Numbered from the stretch's first letter, positions 43,722 through 53,108 are shown. The stretch: 64,000 nucleotides of DNA from Bacillota bacterium (GCA_023393165.1 JAEWMJ010000027.1:1-64000), one strand, 5' to 3'. The notes: generated from the letters alone by a model not told the origin. Numbers and translations are program-made.

Positions 43722-44960
43722 CTAACGCCTGCCGGTTCCTCTCCCCGGTCTTGCAAAAGAGCTTGTCCCCCGCCGGGGAGGAGTATGGAATCCGCCGCTG
43801 CGCGCGGCCGGTTTTTGAGGTTCCTCTATTACCGGCATTGGAAACGGATGCTCGACCACAACGGAAAGGGGCCTTTTACACAACTTTTCAATGCTTTTGA
43901 GCGATTTTTTTTCTTCCTGGTCGCAAAAGGAGATCGATATGCCGCTGTGCCCCGCTCTGCCTGTGCGCCCGATACGGTGTATATAGGTTTCCGGCACATC
44001 GGGCAAATCAAAATTGATCACATGGGATAATTCGTCTATATCCAGTCCTCTTGCCGCGATGTCGGTGGCTACCAAAACGCGGGTCGCCTTGTTTTTGAAA
44101 TCCTTGAGCGCCCTTTGACGCGAATTCTGCGATTTATCGCCATGGATCGCCTGCGCGCGTATCTTCCCTTTAACCAGTTCGCGGGCCACACGGTCCGCCC
44201 CGTGTTTGGTTCGGGTAAATACCAGAGCGGATTCAATGGACGGATCTTTTAAAAGATACAGCAAAAGATTGCGTTTGTTGGGCTTTTCCACAAAATACAC
44301 CGATTGTTCTACCGTATCCACCGCGGGGGATTCCGGGGCGATCGTGATCTTCATAGGATCCGTCAGCATCGACTTTGACAGGGCTTCAATCTCGGGCGGC
44401 ATGGTGGCCGAGAAGAACAACGTTTGCTTTTGTTTGGGGGTTTTTGCAATAATCCTTTTTACGTCGTGGATAAAACCCATATCCAGCATGCGGTCCGCTT
44501 CATCCAGTGTCAGGATCTCCACGCGCCCGATGTCCACCAGCCTTTGCTGCATCAGATCCCCCAACCTGCCGGGCGTAGCGATCAAAATATCCGCGCCCTT
44601 TTTCAGTTCCGCCTCCTGGGGTCTCTGCGAGACGCCGCCGTAAACGACGCACGTACGCAGTCTGGTAAAGCGCCCGTAAGCGCGGAAGTTCTCGTAAATC
44701 TGTATGGCAAGCTCCCGCGTCGGCGTCAGGATAAGCGAGCGGATGCAGCGCGGCGCGGCCGCTGCGCCGCTGAGGCGCTGCAGGGTGGGCACGGCGAAGG
44801 CTGCCGTTTTTCCGGTGCCCGTTTGCGCGCAGCCCAGCAAATCCCTCCCCGCCAGTATCGAAGGAATCGCCTGTTCCTGTATGGGGGTAGGCGATGTATA
44901 GTTTTCATTCTCCAATGCCCGGAGGATTGGAGGAATGATTTTGAGGTCTTTAAAATCCAT
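43722..44960 (-). CDS. DEAD-box RNA helicase (RhlE/CshA-like)
   Basis: 412 aa. All helicase motifs are present in order: Q motif (PTPIQEQAIP), I AQTGTGKT, Ia PTRELA, Ib TPGR, II DEAD, III SAT, V ATDIAARGLD and VI HRIGRTGR. A short C-terminal tail rich in Arg and Gly (~380-412) probably binds RNA. Role: RNA remodelling in ribosome assembly or mRNA decay, often cold-related. It stands alone. Confidence 0.95.
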   Translation of the reverse strand: MDFKDLKIIPPILRALENENYTSPTPIQEQAIPSILAGRDLLGCAQTGTGKTAAFAVPTLQRLSGAAAAPRCIRSLILTPTRELAIQIYENFRAYGRFTRLRTCVVYGGVSQRPQEAELKKGADILIATPGRLGDLMQQRLVDIGRVEILTLDEADRMLDMGFIHDVKRIIAKTPKQKQTLFFSATMPPEIEALSKSMLTDPMKITIAPESPAVDTVEQSVYFVEKPNKRNLLLYLLKDPSIESALVFTRTKHGADRVARELVKGKIRAQAIHGDKSQNSRQRALKDFKNKATRVLVATDIAARGLDIDELSHVINFDLPDVPETYIHRIGRTGRAGHSGISISFCDQEEKKSLKSIEKLCKRPLSVVVEHPFPMPVIEEPQKPAARSGGFHTPPRRGTSSFARPGRGTGRR

Positions 44961-45036
44961 TATTGCTCCTTATTATGTTCCGGTACCGGCCGGACTCCTG
45001 CCGGACGGATACCATTCATTACCTATTAACATATTT

Positions 45037-45062
45037 AAACGCTATACGTCAGTATAGCGTTT
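45037..45062. other. 11-bp perfect palindrome upstream of the helicase gene
   Basis: AAACGCTATAC-GTCA-GTATAGCGTTT is followed on the plus strand by TGTTTTG. It could be a weak plus-strand terminator or a protein-binding dyad in the helicase leader (77 bp upstream of its start). No plus-strand gene needs a terminator here. Confidence 0.5.
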
Positions 45063-45232
45063 TGTTTTGCTTTATGACAAATACGTATATGATTATATCA
45101 CAATATCGGGGGAAAGTGTTGGAAAAGTTTGCAATTAGCTTATTGATACGCAAGAAGCGTTCAAAAGAATAGAATACAAAGCTTCAATGAAAGAGCAGGT
45201 TTATTGTTTGTTCCCTTCTTTTTATTGCCAGA

Positions 45233-46939
45233 TTATTTGTTAAACAAGGCCTGGGCTTCTTCGCCGGATATTTCAACCAGTTTATCAATATCACCGTCAG
45301 CTTTTCTAACAACTTTAAGCGATATACCGTTTTTTAATGCGTTATCACTGTTGTCAACGAATGTTACGTTATCACCGTCACTTAAAAAATGAACCGGTTT
45401 ATTGCTGAATATCCACTGCTTGTTTGCCTTATCATAGGAAATACCATAGTCTATATAAGCGTTTAGCGAGTTATCCGCGTAATCTGGATCGCCCTCAGAA
45501 AAGGCGGATGATGAGCCGCTGACAATATTACCGTTTTCTATAGACACTGAACCAGATGTCAAGCCATTAACGGCGTTATTATCGGCATTTTCTTGAGAAG
45601 AGCCTTGAACATTTGCGTCCTGTGCTCTCTTTATGGATGCAGTATGCCTATCGAATTCCTCCTGAGTAACGGGAGTTATACCTATAAGCTCATTATCAGA
45701 ATTACGCACCGTTACCAAATCGACGGTTCCGTTTGACCTGGTAAAAGAATTATATATACCCATTGCATCAAGCTTATCGGAGAAATAACGTACCGGTTGA
45801 TCATTGTAATAAAAGCTATCCGAAGCTTGGTCGTAAACTAACCCAAACTCTTCGTACATTGCATATTTTTCAGCAAGTTCTTTTTTGCTTTGCAGATCAA
45901 GCTGTTCTTTTTCCTGATCCGATAAAACCGTATTCGTGGAATATGACAATTGATTGTTTTGATTATTACCGGCCGCGAACGCCGCCCCGGTTCCTAAAGT
46001 ACAAACGATTACCAATGCCAGAACAACTATACCGGCCTTCTTTTTGGTCGTATCCATTATGGAAAAGATCCTTTTTTTTATACCTTTCTTACCTCCATAA
46101 AAATTTGTTGAAAACACAGTTTTTATTTTGGATTGATTTTTAATTACATTGATTATGGTTTCACTATACCACTGCCGCACGTCCATCTCAGCGCCTTTCA
46201 CCACTTCCGCATCGCAGGAAATTTCGCATTGCGCTGAAATTTCCTTTGCCATCAGATAAACCGCAGGATTAAACCAGTGGATGGCAGTCACAAAAAACAC
46301 CAGGCTTTTATACCATAAATCCATACGCTTAAAGTGAATCAGCTCATGCCTGAGGATAAGCGACAGTTCACTCTCAGAGAAGTCAGCCTTGGGCAGTAAA
46401 ATAACGGGACTGAATATACCGATCAGCATCGGGCTGGAAATTAAGGGACATATCTTCAAACTTATCTGTCTGGTTATTCCCATGTTACTCATTATCTTTC
46501 GTAACGTTTCAAACACGGACGGGTTTGTTGCATTTTCGCCCCAACGATTGACCATCTTCTTAAAAAGATAATGCTTCCATCCATGATAAAAAACGAAAGC
46601 GGCAACTCCCATCACCCAGATTATCCCGGCAATCTGGCGCCATGGAATGGATGAAAATCCTTGGCCTGCCCCATCCGCTTCAATAGCCTGCTCAGTAATA
46701 TTTCCAACATACCCAGGCATTAAATTCTGGATATAAAAAGCTGTATCCATGTGTATAACGGGGATGTCAGGATGAAGCCTGAATGGAATAATGAGTCCGA
46801 TTGCAACGATCAGCCAGGCGTAGTAAACCCACTTCGCAGTATATCTTTTTGACAGCAACGGAGTTAAGATAATTAAGCCAAGTATAAGCGCCGACATGGA
46901 GACGGAGCATTCAATCAGTGCAGTCAGGAAACTTTGCAT
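45233..46939 (-). CDS. BlaR1/MecR1-like M56 metallopeptidase with a novel sensor domain
   Basis: 568 aa. The N-terminal ~300 residues form a multi-helix membrane domain with the zinc protease motif HELIH at ~200, the family's gluzincin site. A further membrane helix lies near 315-335. The remaining ~235 extracellular residues do not show the SxxK penicillin-binding domain of BlaR1. Instead they contain two related ~60-residue units (starting YDQASDSFYYNDQPVRYFSD and YDKANKQWIFSNKPVHFLSD). It is translationally coupled to the BlaI-like gene, whose end contains its GGAGGG RBS. It is probably a sensor protease inactivating that repressor; the signal is unknown. Confidence 0.85.
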   Translation of the reverse strand: MQSFLTALIECSVSMSALILGLIILTPLLSKRYTAKWVYYAWLIVAIGLIIPFRLHPDIPVIHMDTAFYIQNLMPGYVGNITEQAIEADGAGQGFSSIPWRQIAGIIWVMGVAAFVFYHGWKHYLFKKMVNRWGENATNPSVFETLRKIMSNMGITRQISLKICPLISSPMLIGIFSPVILLPKADFSESELSLILRHELIHFKRMDLWYKSLVFFVTAIHWFNPAVYLMAKEISAQCEISCDAEVVKGAEMDVRQWYSETIINVIKNQSKIKTVFSTNFYGGKKGIKKRIFSIMDTTKKKAGIVVLALVIVCTLGTGAAFAAGNNQNNQLSYSTNTVLSDQEKEQLDLQSKKELAEKYAMYEEFGLVYDQASDSFYYNDQPVRYFSDKLDAMGIYNSFTRSNGTVDLVTVRNSDNELIGITPVTQEEFDRHTASIKRAQDANVQGSSQENADNNAVNGLTSGSVSIENGNIVSGSSSAFSEGDPDYADNSLNAYIDYGISYDKANKQWIFSNKPVHFLSDGDNVTFVDNSDNALKNGISLKVVRKADGDIDKLVEISGEEAQALFNK

Positions 46940-46940
46940 A

Positions 46941-47327
46941 TCATTCCCTCCGTTCATTTACCCATTTCATTAATTCTTCGATATCACTGTCGCTAAGCTG
47001 TTTCCCGTCATAAAGGGTGTTAACAAAACTCAGAAACGAATTCTCGTGGTAAAGCTTCATAAAATTACCCGTTTCAAACTTCAGGTAATCCTCCTTTGCA
47101 ACCAGCTGATAATAGGTGCGTTCTTTTCCTTTTTTCTCAGTTTTTAAAAAACCTTTCTCCACCAACCGAAGCATTAGTGAAATTACAGTGGGGGCTTTCC
47201 ATTCACGTCTATTACCTAACTGCTCCATAATCATGTTGGTTGTGATCGGCGGTTTATTGGCCCATACGACCTTCATGATCTCAAATTCCGTATCGGGTAA
47301 CTTCTTTAAGCCGCTCGTTTCTATCAT
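46941..47327 (-). CDS. BlaI/MecI/CopY-family repressor
   Basis: About 128 aa. An N-terminal winged helix (LPDTEFEIMKVVWANKPPI, then KAPTVISLMLRLVEKGFL) and a C-terminal dimerisation segment contain the region normally cut by the BlaR partner. Operators of TTACA-N2-TGTCTAA type surround its promoter, so it autoregulates the operon. The start is uncertain: the ATG at 47327 directly follows AAGGAG with almost no spacer. The longer frame begins at a TTG inside the -35 box and cannot be right. Confidence 0.88.
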   Translation of the reverse strand: MIETSGLKKLPDTEFEIMKVVWANKPPITTNMIMEQLGNRREWKAPTVISLMLRLVEKGFLKTEKKGKERTYYQLVAKEDYLKFETGNFMKLYHENSFLSFVNTLYDGKQLSDSDIEELMKWVNERRE

Positions 47328-47334
47328 CTCCTTT

Positions 47335-47420
47335 TTAGGCAATTGCCTAATTATTATTTTACATTTGCCTAAAATAGATGTCAATACGTTTTATAAATAT
47401 TTTACAATTGTCTAAAATAG
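47335..47420 (-). promoter_or_regulatory. BlaI-type promoter with three operators
   Basis: TTGACA (47379-47384), 17 nt, TAAAAT (47356-47361) on the minus strand. TTTTACATTTGCCTAAAATAG (within 47357-47377) and TTTTACAATTGTCTAAAATAG (within 47400-47420) are direct repeats 43 bp apart. A perfect palindrome TTAGGCAATTGCCTAA lies at 47335-47350. One site covers the spacer, one lies upstream of the -35 box and one lies just downstream of the start of transcription. Confidence 0.85.
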
Positions 47421-47501
47421 TAGCATTTAAAATGTTTCATATGCGTTTATGCCGCTATAAAATTCTTATTTTAATTACATGAAAACTTTATTAGTTTCAT
47501 A

Positions 47502-47618
47502 TTATGTGTTATAATATTTTTATTAAATAAATGGAAGAGACGGCTGGCACCATCCCTTCCATAATATCAGTTGTTTCTACCTATGGGACTTTACTTATTT
47601 TAAGTAAAGTCTTTTTTT
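47502..47618 (+). ncRNA. Candidate small RNA with its own promoter and terminator
   Basis: An extended -10 promoter (TGTTATAAT, TATAAT at 47510-47515) would start a transcript near 47522. The RNA could form ATGGAAG/CTTCCAT around an 18-nt loop containing GGCTGGCACC and ATCCC, then GTTTCTACC, and ends in an 11-bp stem GACTTTACTTA/TAAGTAAAGTC plus seven T (47587-47618). No plus-strand ORF follows. It is convergent with operon D and its end overlaps the last binding-protein codon. No known RNA family is confidently matched. Confidence 0.45.
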
Positions 47619-48657
47619 ATTTTTTATAGTATTGGTCGATATTTTCTGAAGTGATCAAAATAAAGTCTATCCACTGTTCTTTTTCCACAGTTTTGCCAGT
47701 CGCGAGATCAACGGCGGCTGTTGCGGCCATTTTACCCTGTCCTTCGGCGTCCTGGAATACCGTTCCATGCAATTCACCGGATTTCACCATTGAAAGCGCG
47801 CTGTCGATTGCATCAACCCCAATTACGACAATATCTTCTCTCCCAAGTTCTATGCATGCCATTCTTGCCGCAACCGACATCTCGTCGTTGTCGCATATGA
47901 TCGCCTTTATGTCTTTTCCATACAGCGCGATCCAGTCCTGCGTAAATTTGTTGGCCTTATCTCCCGACCATTCCGCGCTTGCTTCCGCAAGCAGCTTCCA
48001 CCCGGCCGCCTTGTCCATGATATTGTGAATACCCTGGCCTCTCTGCTGTGCGGCGGAATTGCCGAGGATACCCTGCAGGTGACAGTACTGGCCTTCGGCT
48101 CCGCAGGTGTCCAGTACGAACTGGCCCATAATTTCACCCGCTTTTACGTCGTTGGAGCCCACAAAAGACGCCGCCAGTTCTTTTGTATTACTGGTGCTTG
48201 CATTAACAATAACGGTAGGGATACCGGCATCCGACAGGGCCTGCAAAGCAGGCGCGCTTCCGTCCGCTTCCGCGGGCAGCATCAGCGCCGCGTTTACTTT
48301 CATATTGACCAGGTCCCCCGCCTGACTTATCTGCCTCGCCGGGTCAGAATCGCAGTCAAGGCTGACGTAATCAGCGATCACACCGTCATTTTTCATTTGT
48401 TCCAGATAGGCGTCCGCCGCGTCGTTCAGTTTTACTTCGAATACGTTTGACAAACTTTTTTTCAGGAACCCAACCACAATTCCGCTGCCACCACCGGCCG
48501 TTTCCGGCTTAACTTCCGCGGAAGCTGTTTGCGCAGCGTCAGATTCGGGCGAAGCCGCCGCAGGCGTTCCATTGGATGGTTCGGTTGTCGCCTGGCACGC
48601 GGCCAGGCCGGCTGCAATTGCGAGTACGATCAAAAAAGCGAGAATTTTTCTTTTCAT
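47617..48657 (-). CDS. Sugar ABC transporter substrate-binding lipoprotein (D)
   Basis: A 346-aa RbsB-type binding protein with signal peptide and lipobox LAAC (~residue 21), an Ala/Glu-rich linker and the binding domain from IVVGFLKKSLSNVF. It is the last gene of operon D. Its stop codon lies at the edge of a strong hairpin (47587-47611). The ligand is presumably the hexose handled by the ROK kinase and isomerases upstream. Confidence 0.92.
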   Translation of the reverse strand: MKRKILAFLIVLAIAAGLAACQATTEPSNGTPAAASPESDAAQTASAEVKPETAGGGSGIVVGFLKKSLSNVFEVKLNDAADAYLEQMKNDGVIADYVSLDCDSDPARQISQAGDLVNMKVNAALMLPAEADGSAPALQALSDAGIPTVIVNASTSNTKELAASFVGSNDVKAGEIMGQFVLDTCGAEGQYCHLQGILGNSAAQQRGQGIHNIMDKAAGWKLLAEASAEWSGDKANKFTQDWIALYGKDIKAIICDNDEMSVAARMACIELGREDIVVIGVDAIDSALSMVKSGELHGTVFQDAEGQGKMAATAAVDLATGKTVEKEQWIDFILITSENIDQYYKK

Positions 48658-48718
48658 ATAAATTCCTCCTTATTATTTTTTTTATATCCCGATCCGGTAT
48701 TCGATCGGGATATAAACA

Positions 48719-49690
48719 CTAAGACCTCTTTCTGTTCATAAACATATCCAGCAAAACCGCGCCGATAATCAACAGGCCTTTTACAACAGTCTGATAATAA
48801 GAGTCGATTTTCAAAAGGTTCATGCCGTTGTAAATAACGCCGATAATAATGATGCCCACCATGGTTCCGGGGATCGTCGAAACCCCTCCCGCAAACGAGG
48901 TGCCGCCTATGACGCAAGCTGCGATCGTATCCGTTTCATATCCGATTCCGACATTGGGCTGCGAAGCGTTGATACGGCTGGTAAGTATAACGCCGGCAAT
49001 TCCGCAGCAAATACCCATAAGCACATACGACCATACGGTTGTCCTGAAAACATTTACGCCGGACGCCAAAGCCGAATGAATATTGCCCCCTACCGCATAT
49101 ATGTACCTTCCAAATTTCGTCCAATGCAGAAGCAAATACGCTACTACAGCCACCGCCAGCAGGATGAGCACAGTATACGGCAAGAAATCAAACACTCTTC
49201 CGAGTCCGATCTGTCTGAAACCGGCGTTTTCCAAAGTAATCGATTTTCCGTGTCCTATGATATACGCTATGCCTCTGATAACCAGTTGTGTGGACAATGT
49301 AACCACAAAAGGAAACATTTTGAACTTTGCCACCAAAAGTCCGTTCACCAGCCCGCATAGCGCGCATGCAAGAATTGAAACTATAATTGCCAAGAAGACC
49401 GAGTCCGTTGATTTGAGCACGCTGCCGATAATAACGCTTGCCAGGGCAAGCATGGATCCGATGGATAAATCAATACCGCCTGCCGTAATGACAAACACCA
49501 TGCCGAAAGCTAAAATACCGTTGATCGATATCTGCTGAAATATACTGACTATATTGCCCGCAGTCCTGAATGTGGGCGACGCGATCGATACCGCTACCAC
49601 CATGATCAGCAATACCAGGGCGATCCCATATTTTTTCATAAAGACATCTTGCTGTATCCCCAAGACTTGCCTTTTCACCTGGGTGTTCAT
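48719..49690 (-). CDS. Sugar ABC transporter permease (D)
   Basis: 323-aa RbsC-family permease with AFGMVFVITAGGIDLSIGSM and the C-terminal ACVIGGTSFAGGVSTIPG signature. It starts inside the 3' end of the ATPase gene (4-bp overlap). As the only permease in this operon it should form a homodimer, as in cluster A. Confidence 0.92.
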   Translation of the reverse strand: MNTQVKRQVLGIQQDVFMKKYGIALVLLIMVVAVSIASPTFRTAGNIVSIFQQISINGILAFGMVFVITAGGIDLSIGSMLALASVIIGSVLKSTDSVFLAIIVSILACALCGLVNGLLVAKFKMFPFVVTLSTQLVIRGIAYIIGHGKSITLENAGFRQIGLGRVFDFLPYTVLILLAVAVVAYLLLHWTKFGRYIYAVGGNIHSALASGVNVFRTTVWSYVLMGICCGIAGVILTSRINASQPNVGIGYETDTIAACVIGGTSFAGGVSTIPGTMVGIIIIGVIYNGMNLLKIDSYYQTVVKGLLIIGAVLLDMFMNRKRS

Positions 49691-51204
49691 AATATTTCCT
49701 CCATTTTCTCTCCGAATTCCTTTGCCAATATTTTTTCTTGCGTAACAGACCCGCTGCGTATTTCCTCCCGGGATATTTCACCATTGATCTTTCCTTCGTG
49801 ATAGACCAGGATCCGGTCGCTCATTGACATGATTTCGGGCAATTCGGACGATATCATAATGATTGCCATGCCTTCTTTCACAAACTCTCCGATCAACGAA
49901 TGAATTTCCGCTTTGGCTCCCACGTCCACTCCGCGCGTGGGCTCGTCCAGTATCAAAACCTTGGGCCTGGACATGATCCATTTTGACAGCACAATTTTCT
50001 GCTGATTTCCGCCGCTCAGTGAAAATGCCTCCGCTTCGATGCTTGACGCTTTTACCGTAAGTTTTTTGGCGACTTCAGAGCAATCTTGTTTTTCTTTTTT
50101 CTGGTTGAGAAAGAGCCCTTTTTGCTCTTTCCACAGATTTGGCAAAGATATGTTTTCCCTGAGCGACCTGAATAAACACAATCCGTATGTCTTTCTGTCC
50201 TCATTCACCATGGCAATGCCGTTCTTGATCGCATCCCTTGGATTCCTGATTTTAATTGCTTTGCCTTCAAGCAATATCCGGCCGCCGGTTTTTTCATCCA
50301 GTCCAAAAAGCGCCCTCATCGTCTCGCTTCTTCCCGAACCGACCAACCCGGATAAACCGAGTATTTCCCCTTTATGGACCTCAAAGCTTATATCCTGAAA
50401 CCCTTTGCCGGAAAGGCCTTCAACTTTCATGGCCACGCCGCCAATGGGGCAGTCTACCTTTTGGAACACGTTTTCCAGTTTGCGGCCAACCATCATTGAA
50501 ATCAGCTCTTCTTTTGTCACGCCGTCCAATGATTTTGTATCAATATAACGTCCGTCACGGAAAATGGAAACCGAATCGCATATTTCAAAGATTTCTTCCA
50601 TCCTGTGGGAAATATAGATCACCGCTACCCCTTTGGCTTTCAGGTCCCTGATCGTTTTAAAAAGGCGTTCGGTTTCTTCGCTGTCAAGGGAAGAAGTCGG
50701 CTCGTCCATAATGATCAACTTGGCATCGCATGATACCGCTTTGATAATTTCAACCATTTGAATTTGCGCCAAAGTAAGCTCCTCCATAAGCGTTTTGCAG
50801 CTTTTGGGAAATTCAAACTGTTTTAAAATGGCTTCCGCCTTTCTGTTTGTTTCTTTTTTATTTAAGAACAGGCCTTTGGTATCTTCTCGTTTTAAAAAAA
50901 TGCTTTCTGCGATGGTCAGATATGGTTCGGGATTGAGTTCCTGGTGTATCATGGATATGCCTTTTTTTATTGCTTCTGCGGGATCTCTCGCATGATAAGG
51001 CTCTCCGTCAAACAACATCCCCCCGTCATCGGCTTTGTGCAGCCCGATGATGATTTTCATCAGCGTTGATTTTCCGGCTCCGTTTTCACCCAGCAGCGCA
51101 TGAACTTCGCCTTTTTTAATCTTTAATTCAACATTCTTTAACGCCTGGGTCCCGCCGAAGGATTTGCTGATATTTTTCCCTTCAAAAATATATTCTGTGT
51201 GCAA
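49687..51204 (-). CDS. Sugar ABC transporter ATPase, RbsA type (D)
   Basis: 505 aa with two ABC domains. Domain 1 has GENGAGKST and LIIMDEPTSSLD; domain 2 has degenerate GSGRSE, LSGGNQQK and VLILDEPTRGVD. The start is TTG preceded by GGGGGAGG. It follows the DeoR-family gene by 22 bp and energises the downstream permease. Confidence 0.92.
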   Translation of the reverse strand: MHTEYIFEGKNISKSFGGTQALKNVELKIKKGEVHALLGENGAGKSTLMKIIIGLHKADDGGMLFDGEPYHARDPAEAIKKGISMIHQELNPEPYLTIAESIFLKREDTKGLFLNKKETNRKAEAILKQFEFPKSCKTLMEELTLAQIQMVEIIKAVSCDAKLIIMDEPTSSLDSEETERLFKTIRDLKAKGVAVIYISHRMEEIFEICDSVSIFRDGRYIDTKSLDGVTKEELISMMVGRKLENVFQKVDCPIGGVAMKVEGLSGKGFQDISFEVHKGEILGLSGLVGSGRSETMRALFGLDEKTGGRILLEGKAIKIRNPRDAIKNGIAMVNEDRKTYGLCLFRSLRENISLPNLWKEQKGLFLNQKKEKQDCSEVAKKLTVKASSIEAEAFSLSGGNQQKIVLSKWIMSRPKVLILDEPTRGVDVGAKAEIHSLIGEFVKEGMAIIMISSELPEIMSMSDRILVYHEGKINGEISREEIRSGSVTQEKILAKEFGEKMEEIL

Positions 51205-51226
51205 AACTGCCTCCCCCGCCGTACGG

Positions 51227-52021
51227 CTAGTTTCCTTGCGGAGCCAGCATAACTTTTAATCCGGCTTCTTCAAGTTTTTTAATTTCTTCGATATCCGCCC
51301 TGTCATCGGTAATGAGGGTATTGACAAGATCAAATCCGCATACTATTTTTAATCCGGTTTTTCCGATTTTGGAATGATCCGACACCGCGTACACCTGTTT
51401 GGAACACCGGATCATCGTCTGCTTGCTTTGCGTTTCCTGCGGCCCGGCAATCGTAAATCCCGCGTCTTCACTGACGCCGTTTACCGCAAGAAAAAACATA
51501 TCCGAACGCATTGTCATTAAAAAATCATTTGTGGTTTGGTCGGTAAACGAACCCTGCTGATTGTTATATTCACCGCCCGCAAGGAAGAGCTTAACGCTGC
51601 TTGTCTTTGAAAGCACCGCGGCAGCCGGCAGAGAATTTGTAATAACGGTCAATTCCAGCGCGGACTGGATGATCCTTTGCGCAATTTCCACATTCGTCGT
51701 GCCCGAATCAAGCGTTATCGTCATGCCCGAGCTGAGGATATTGTTTACTATATAGCCGGCGATATCCTTTTTTTCCTGTTTATACGCTTTTGCGCGCTGC
51801 GATACGTTTACGTTATACGGCGTGTCGCCGGTGGCGACGGCTCCTCCGAAAGTCCTGCGCAGCATGCCGTTTTCTTCAAGATATTTTAAATCGTTCCGTA
51901 TGGTAGATTCGCTGCACTTCAGGATCTCACAGAATTCACCCAGCGATACCAGGTCGTTGGCATTTACAAGGCTTAAGATCTTCTCATGCCTGGCCTGCGT
52001 TTTATTTAAATTTCCCGACAA
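51227..52021 (-). CDS. DeoR/GlpR-family transcriptional regulator (D)
   Basis: 264 aa with N-terminal helix-turn-helix (RHEKILSLVNANDLVSLGEF, then CSESTIRNDLKYLEENG) and the C-terminal DeoRC sugar-phosphate-sensing domain (LDSGTTNVEIAQRI, then VSDHSKIG). It lies mid-operon between the ROK kinase and the ATPase. The start codon appears to be TTG with a weak RBS. It probably controls operon D from the promoter at 55211-55239. Confidence 0.88.
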   Translation of the reverse strand: MSGNLNKTQARHEKILSLVNANDLVSLGEFCEILKCSESTIRNDLKYLEENGMLRRTFGGAVATGDTPYNVNVSQRAKAYKQEKKDIAGYIVNNILSSGMTITLDSGTTNVEIAQRIIQSALELTVITNSLPAAAVLSKTSSVKLFLAGGEYNNQQGSFTDQTTNDFLMTMRSDMFFLAVNGVSEDAGFTIAGPQETQSKQTMIRCSKQVYAVSDHSKIGKTGLKIVCGFDLVNTLITDDRADIEEIKKLEEAGLKVMLAPQGN

Positions 52022-52110
52022 TTTGTTTCACATCCATCCAATTTAATATTTTTGACCATTATATAATAAAGTTTAAGCAGGATACAGTATTTTATAATCA
52101 GCATGTTTTC

Positions 52111-53076
52111 TCAGGCGTTTGCAGTTTTCAAAGAAGAAAGTATTGCAGCCCCCAGCATTCCCGCATCAGAGCCTAATTTCGCCTTTTCAATCAAACAATT
52201 CTGCCTGGGATGCATTAAATATCGCTTTACCTGTTCTCTGACCGGATCCAGCAAGCGGCGCCCCGCATTTGATACTCCCCCGCCGATGATGATGATTTCC
52301 GGATTGAAAAGATGGATCAGGTTCGCTAAACCGATGCTTAAATACTTTGCCGTTTTTTCCATAACCTTTATACAGAGAGTATCCCCCTCATCAAAGCCCG
52401 TGCTGATCATCTCCGCCGTTGCTTCTTCAAATTTTCCTTTTGTGTACCTGAAGAGCGCTGAATCCGGATATTCCGGTTTGAGCGCGTTTGCGGTCCGTAT
52501 CATGGCTTCAGCGGAGCAATAGCTTCCAAAGCAGCCTTTATTGCCGCAAACGCAAGGTTCTCCGTCCGCCTGAATGATCATATGGCCTGTTTCACCCGCA
52601 AAATTCGATGCGCCGCCAAGCAGCCTGCCGTTGACAATAATCCCGGAACCCAGATGCGTCCCCAGCGTAATCAATATGATATCTTTAAAACCCTTTCCCG
52701 CTCCGGCATACATTTCACCCAACGCGTTTACGCTGCCGTCGTTTTCCACAAAAACCGGAATGCCGAAATGTTTCCCTATTATGTCTCCGACCGGTACATC
52801 ATGCCATCTCAGATTTGGAACAACTACCGCCGTGTTTTTAACATTATCCGTGATTCCGGGCACGCCGATCCCGATTCCGGCGACTTCCGCTTTTTTGATA
52901 TTGGCGGACAAAAGCAATTCTTCTATGAGCCGGATGATTTGAAATAAAACCACGCCCGCAGTTTCCTTATATTGTGTTTGGGCGGCATTTTTTCGAACGG
53001 ATTTAAAAGAACCGTTCATCACAACCGCTTTAATAAATGTCCCGCCCAAATCCACTCCGACATAATAACCAGCCAA
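52111..53076 (-). CDS. ROK-family sugar kinase
   Basis: A 321-aa kinase without a DNA-binding domain. GVDLGGTFIKAVVM at the N-terminus, the phosphate loop, and the ROK zinc cluster CVCGNKGCFGSYCS (~165-180) are present. Likely reaction: hexose + ATP to hexose 6-phosphate; glucose, allose and N-acyl hexosamine kinases all belong to the family. It stands between the DeoR gene and hxlB. The start is TTG, nine nt after GAGG. Confidence 0.9.
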   Translation of the reverse strand: MAGYYVGVDLGGTFIKAVVMNGSFKSVRKNAAQTQYKETAGVVLFQIIRLIEELLLSANIKKAEVAGIGIGVPGITDNVKNTAVVVPNLRWHDVPVGDIIGKHFGIPVFVENDGSVNALGEMYAGAGKGFKDIILITLGTHLGSGIIVNGRLLGGASNFAGETGHMIIQADGEPCVCGNKGCFGSYCSAEAMIRTANALKPEYPDSALFRYTKGKFEEATAEMISTGFDEGDTLCIKVMEKTAKYLSIGLANLIHLFNPEIIIIGGGVSNAGRRLLDPVREQVKRYLMHPRQNCLIEKAKLGSDAGMLGAAILSSLKTANA

Positions 53077-53108
53077 TTTATTATTCCTCTTTTGCGCATT
53101 ATTTTTGT

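Noticed and set aside
45037..45062. 11-bp palindrome as terminator of the BlaR1-like gene
   Set aside because: The T-rich side is on the plus strand, but the gene runs on the minus strand; it is also ~170 bp past the stop. Kept only as an unexplained palindrome.
47520..47600. GTTTCTACC and TATAAT resembling parts of a purine riboswitch, and GGCTGGCACC resembling a T-box
   Set aside because: The order and the required stems (P1-P3, or a specifier loop) are missing, and no plus-strand gene follows. Listed only as a candidate small RNA.
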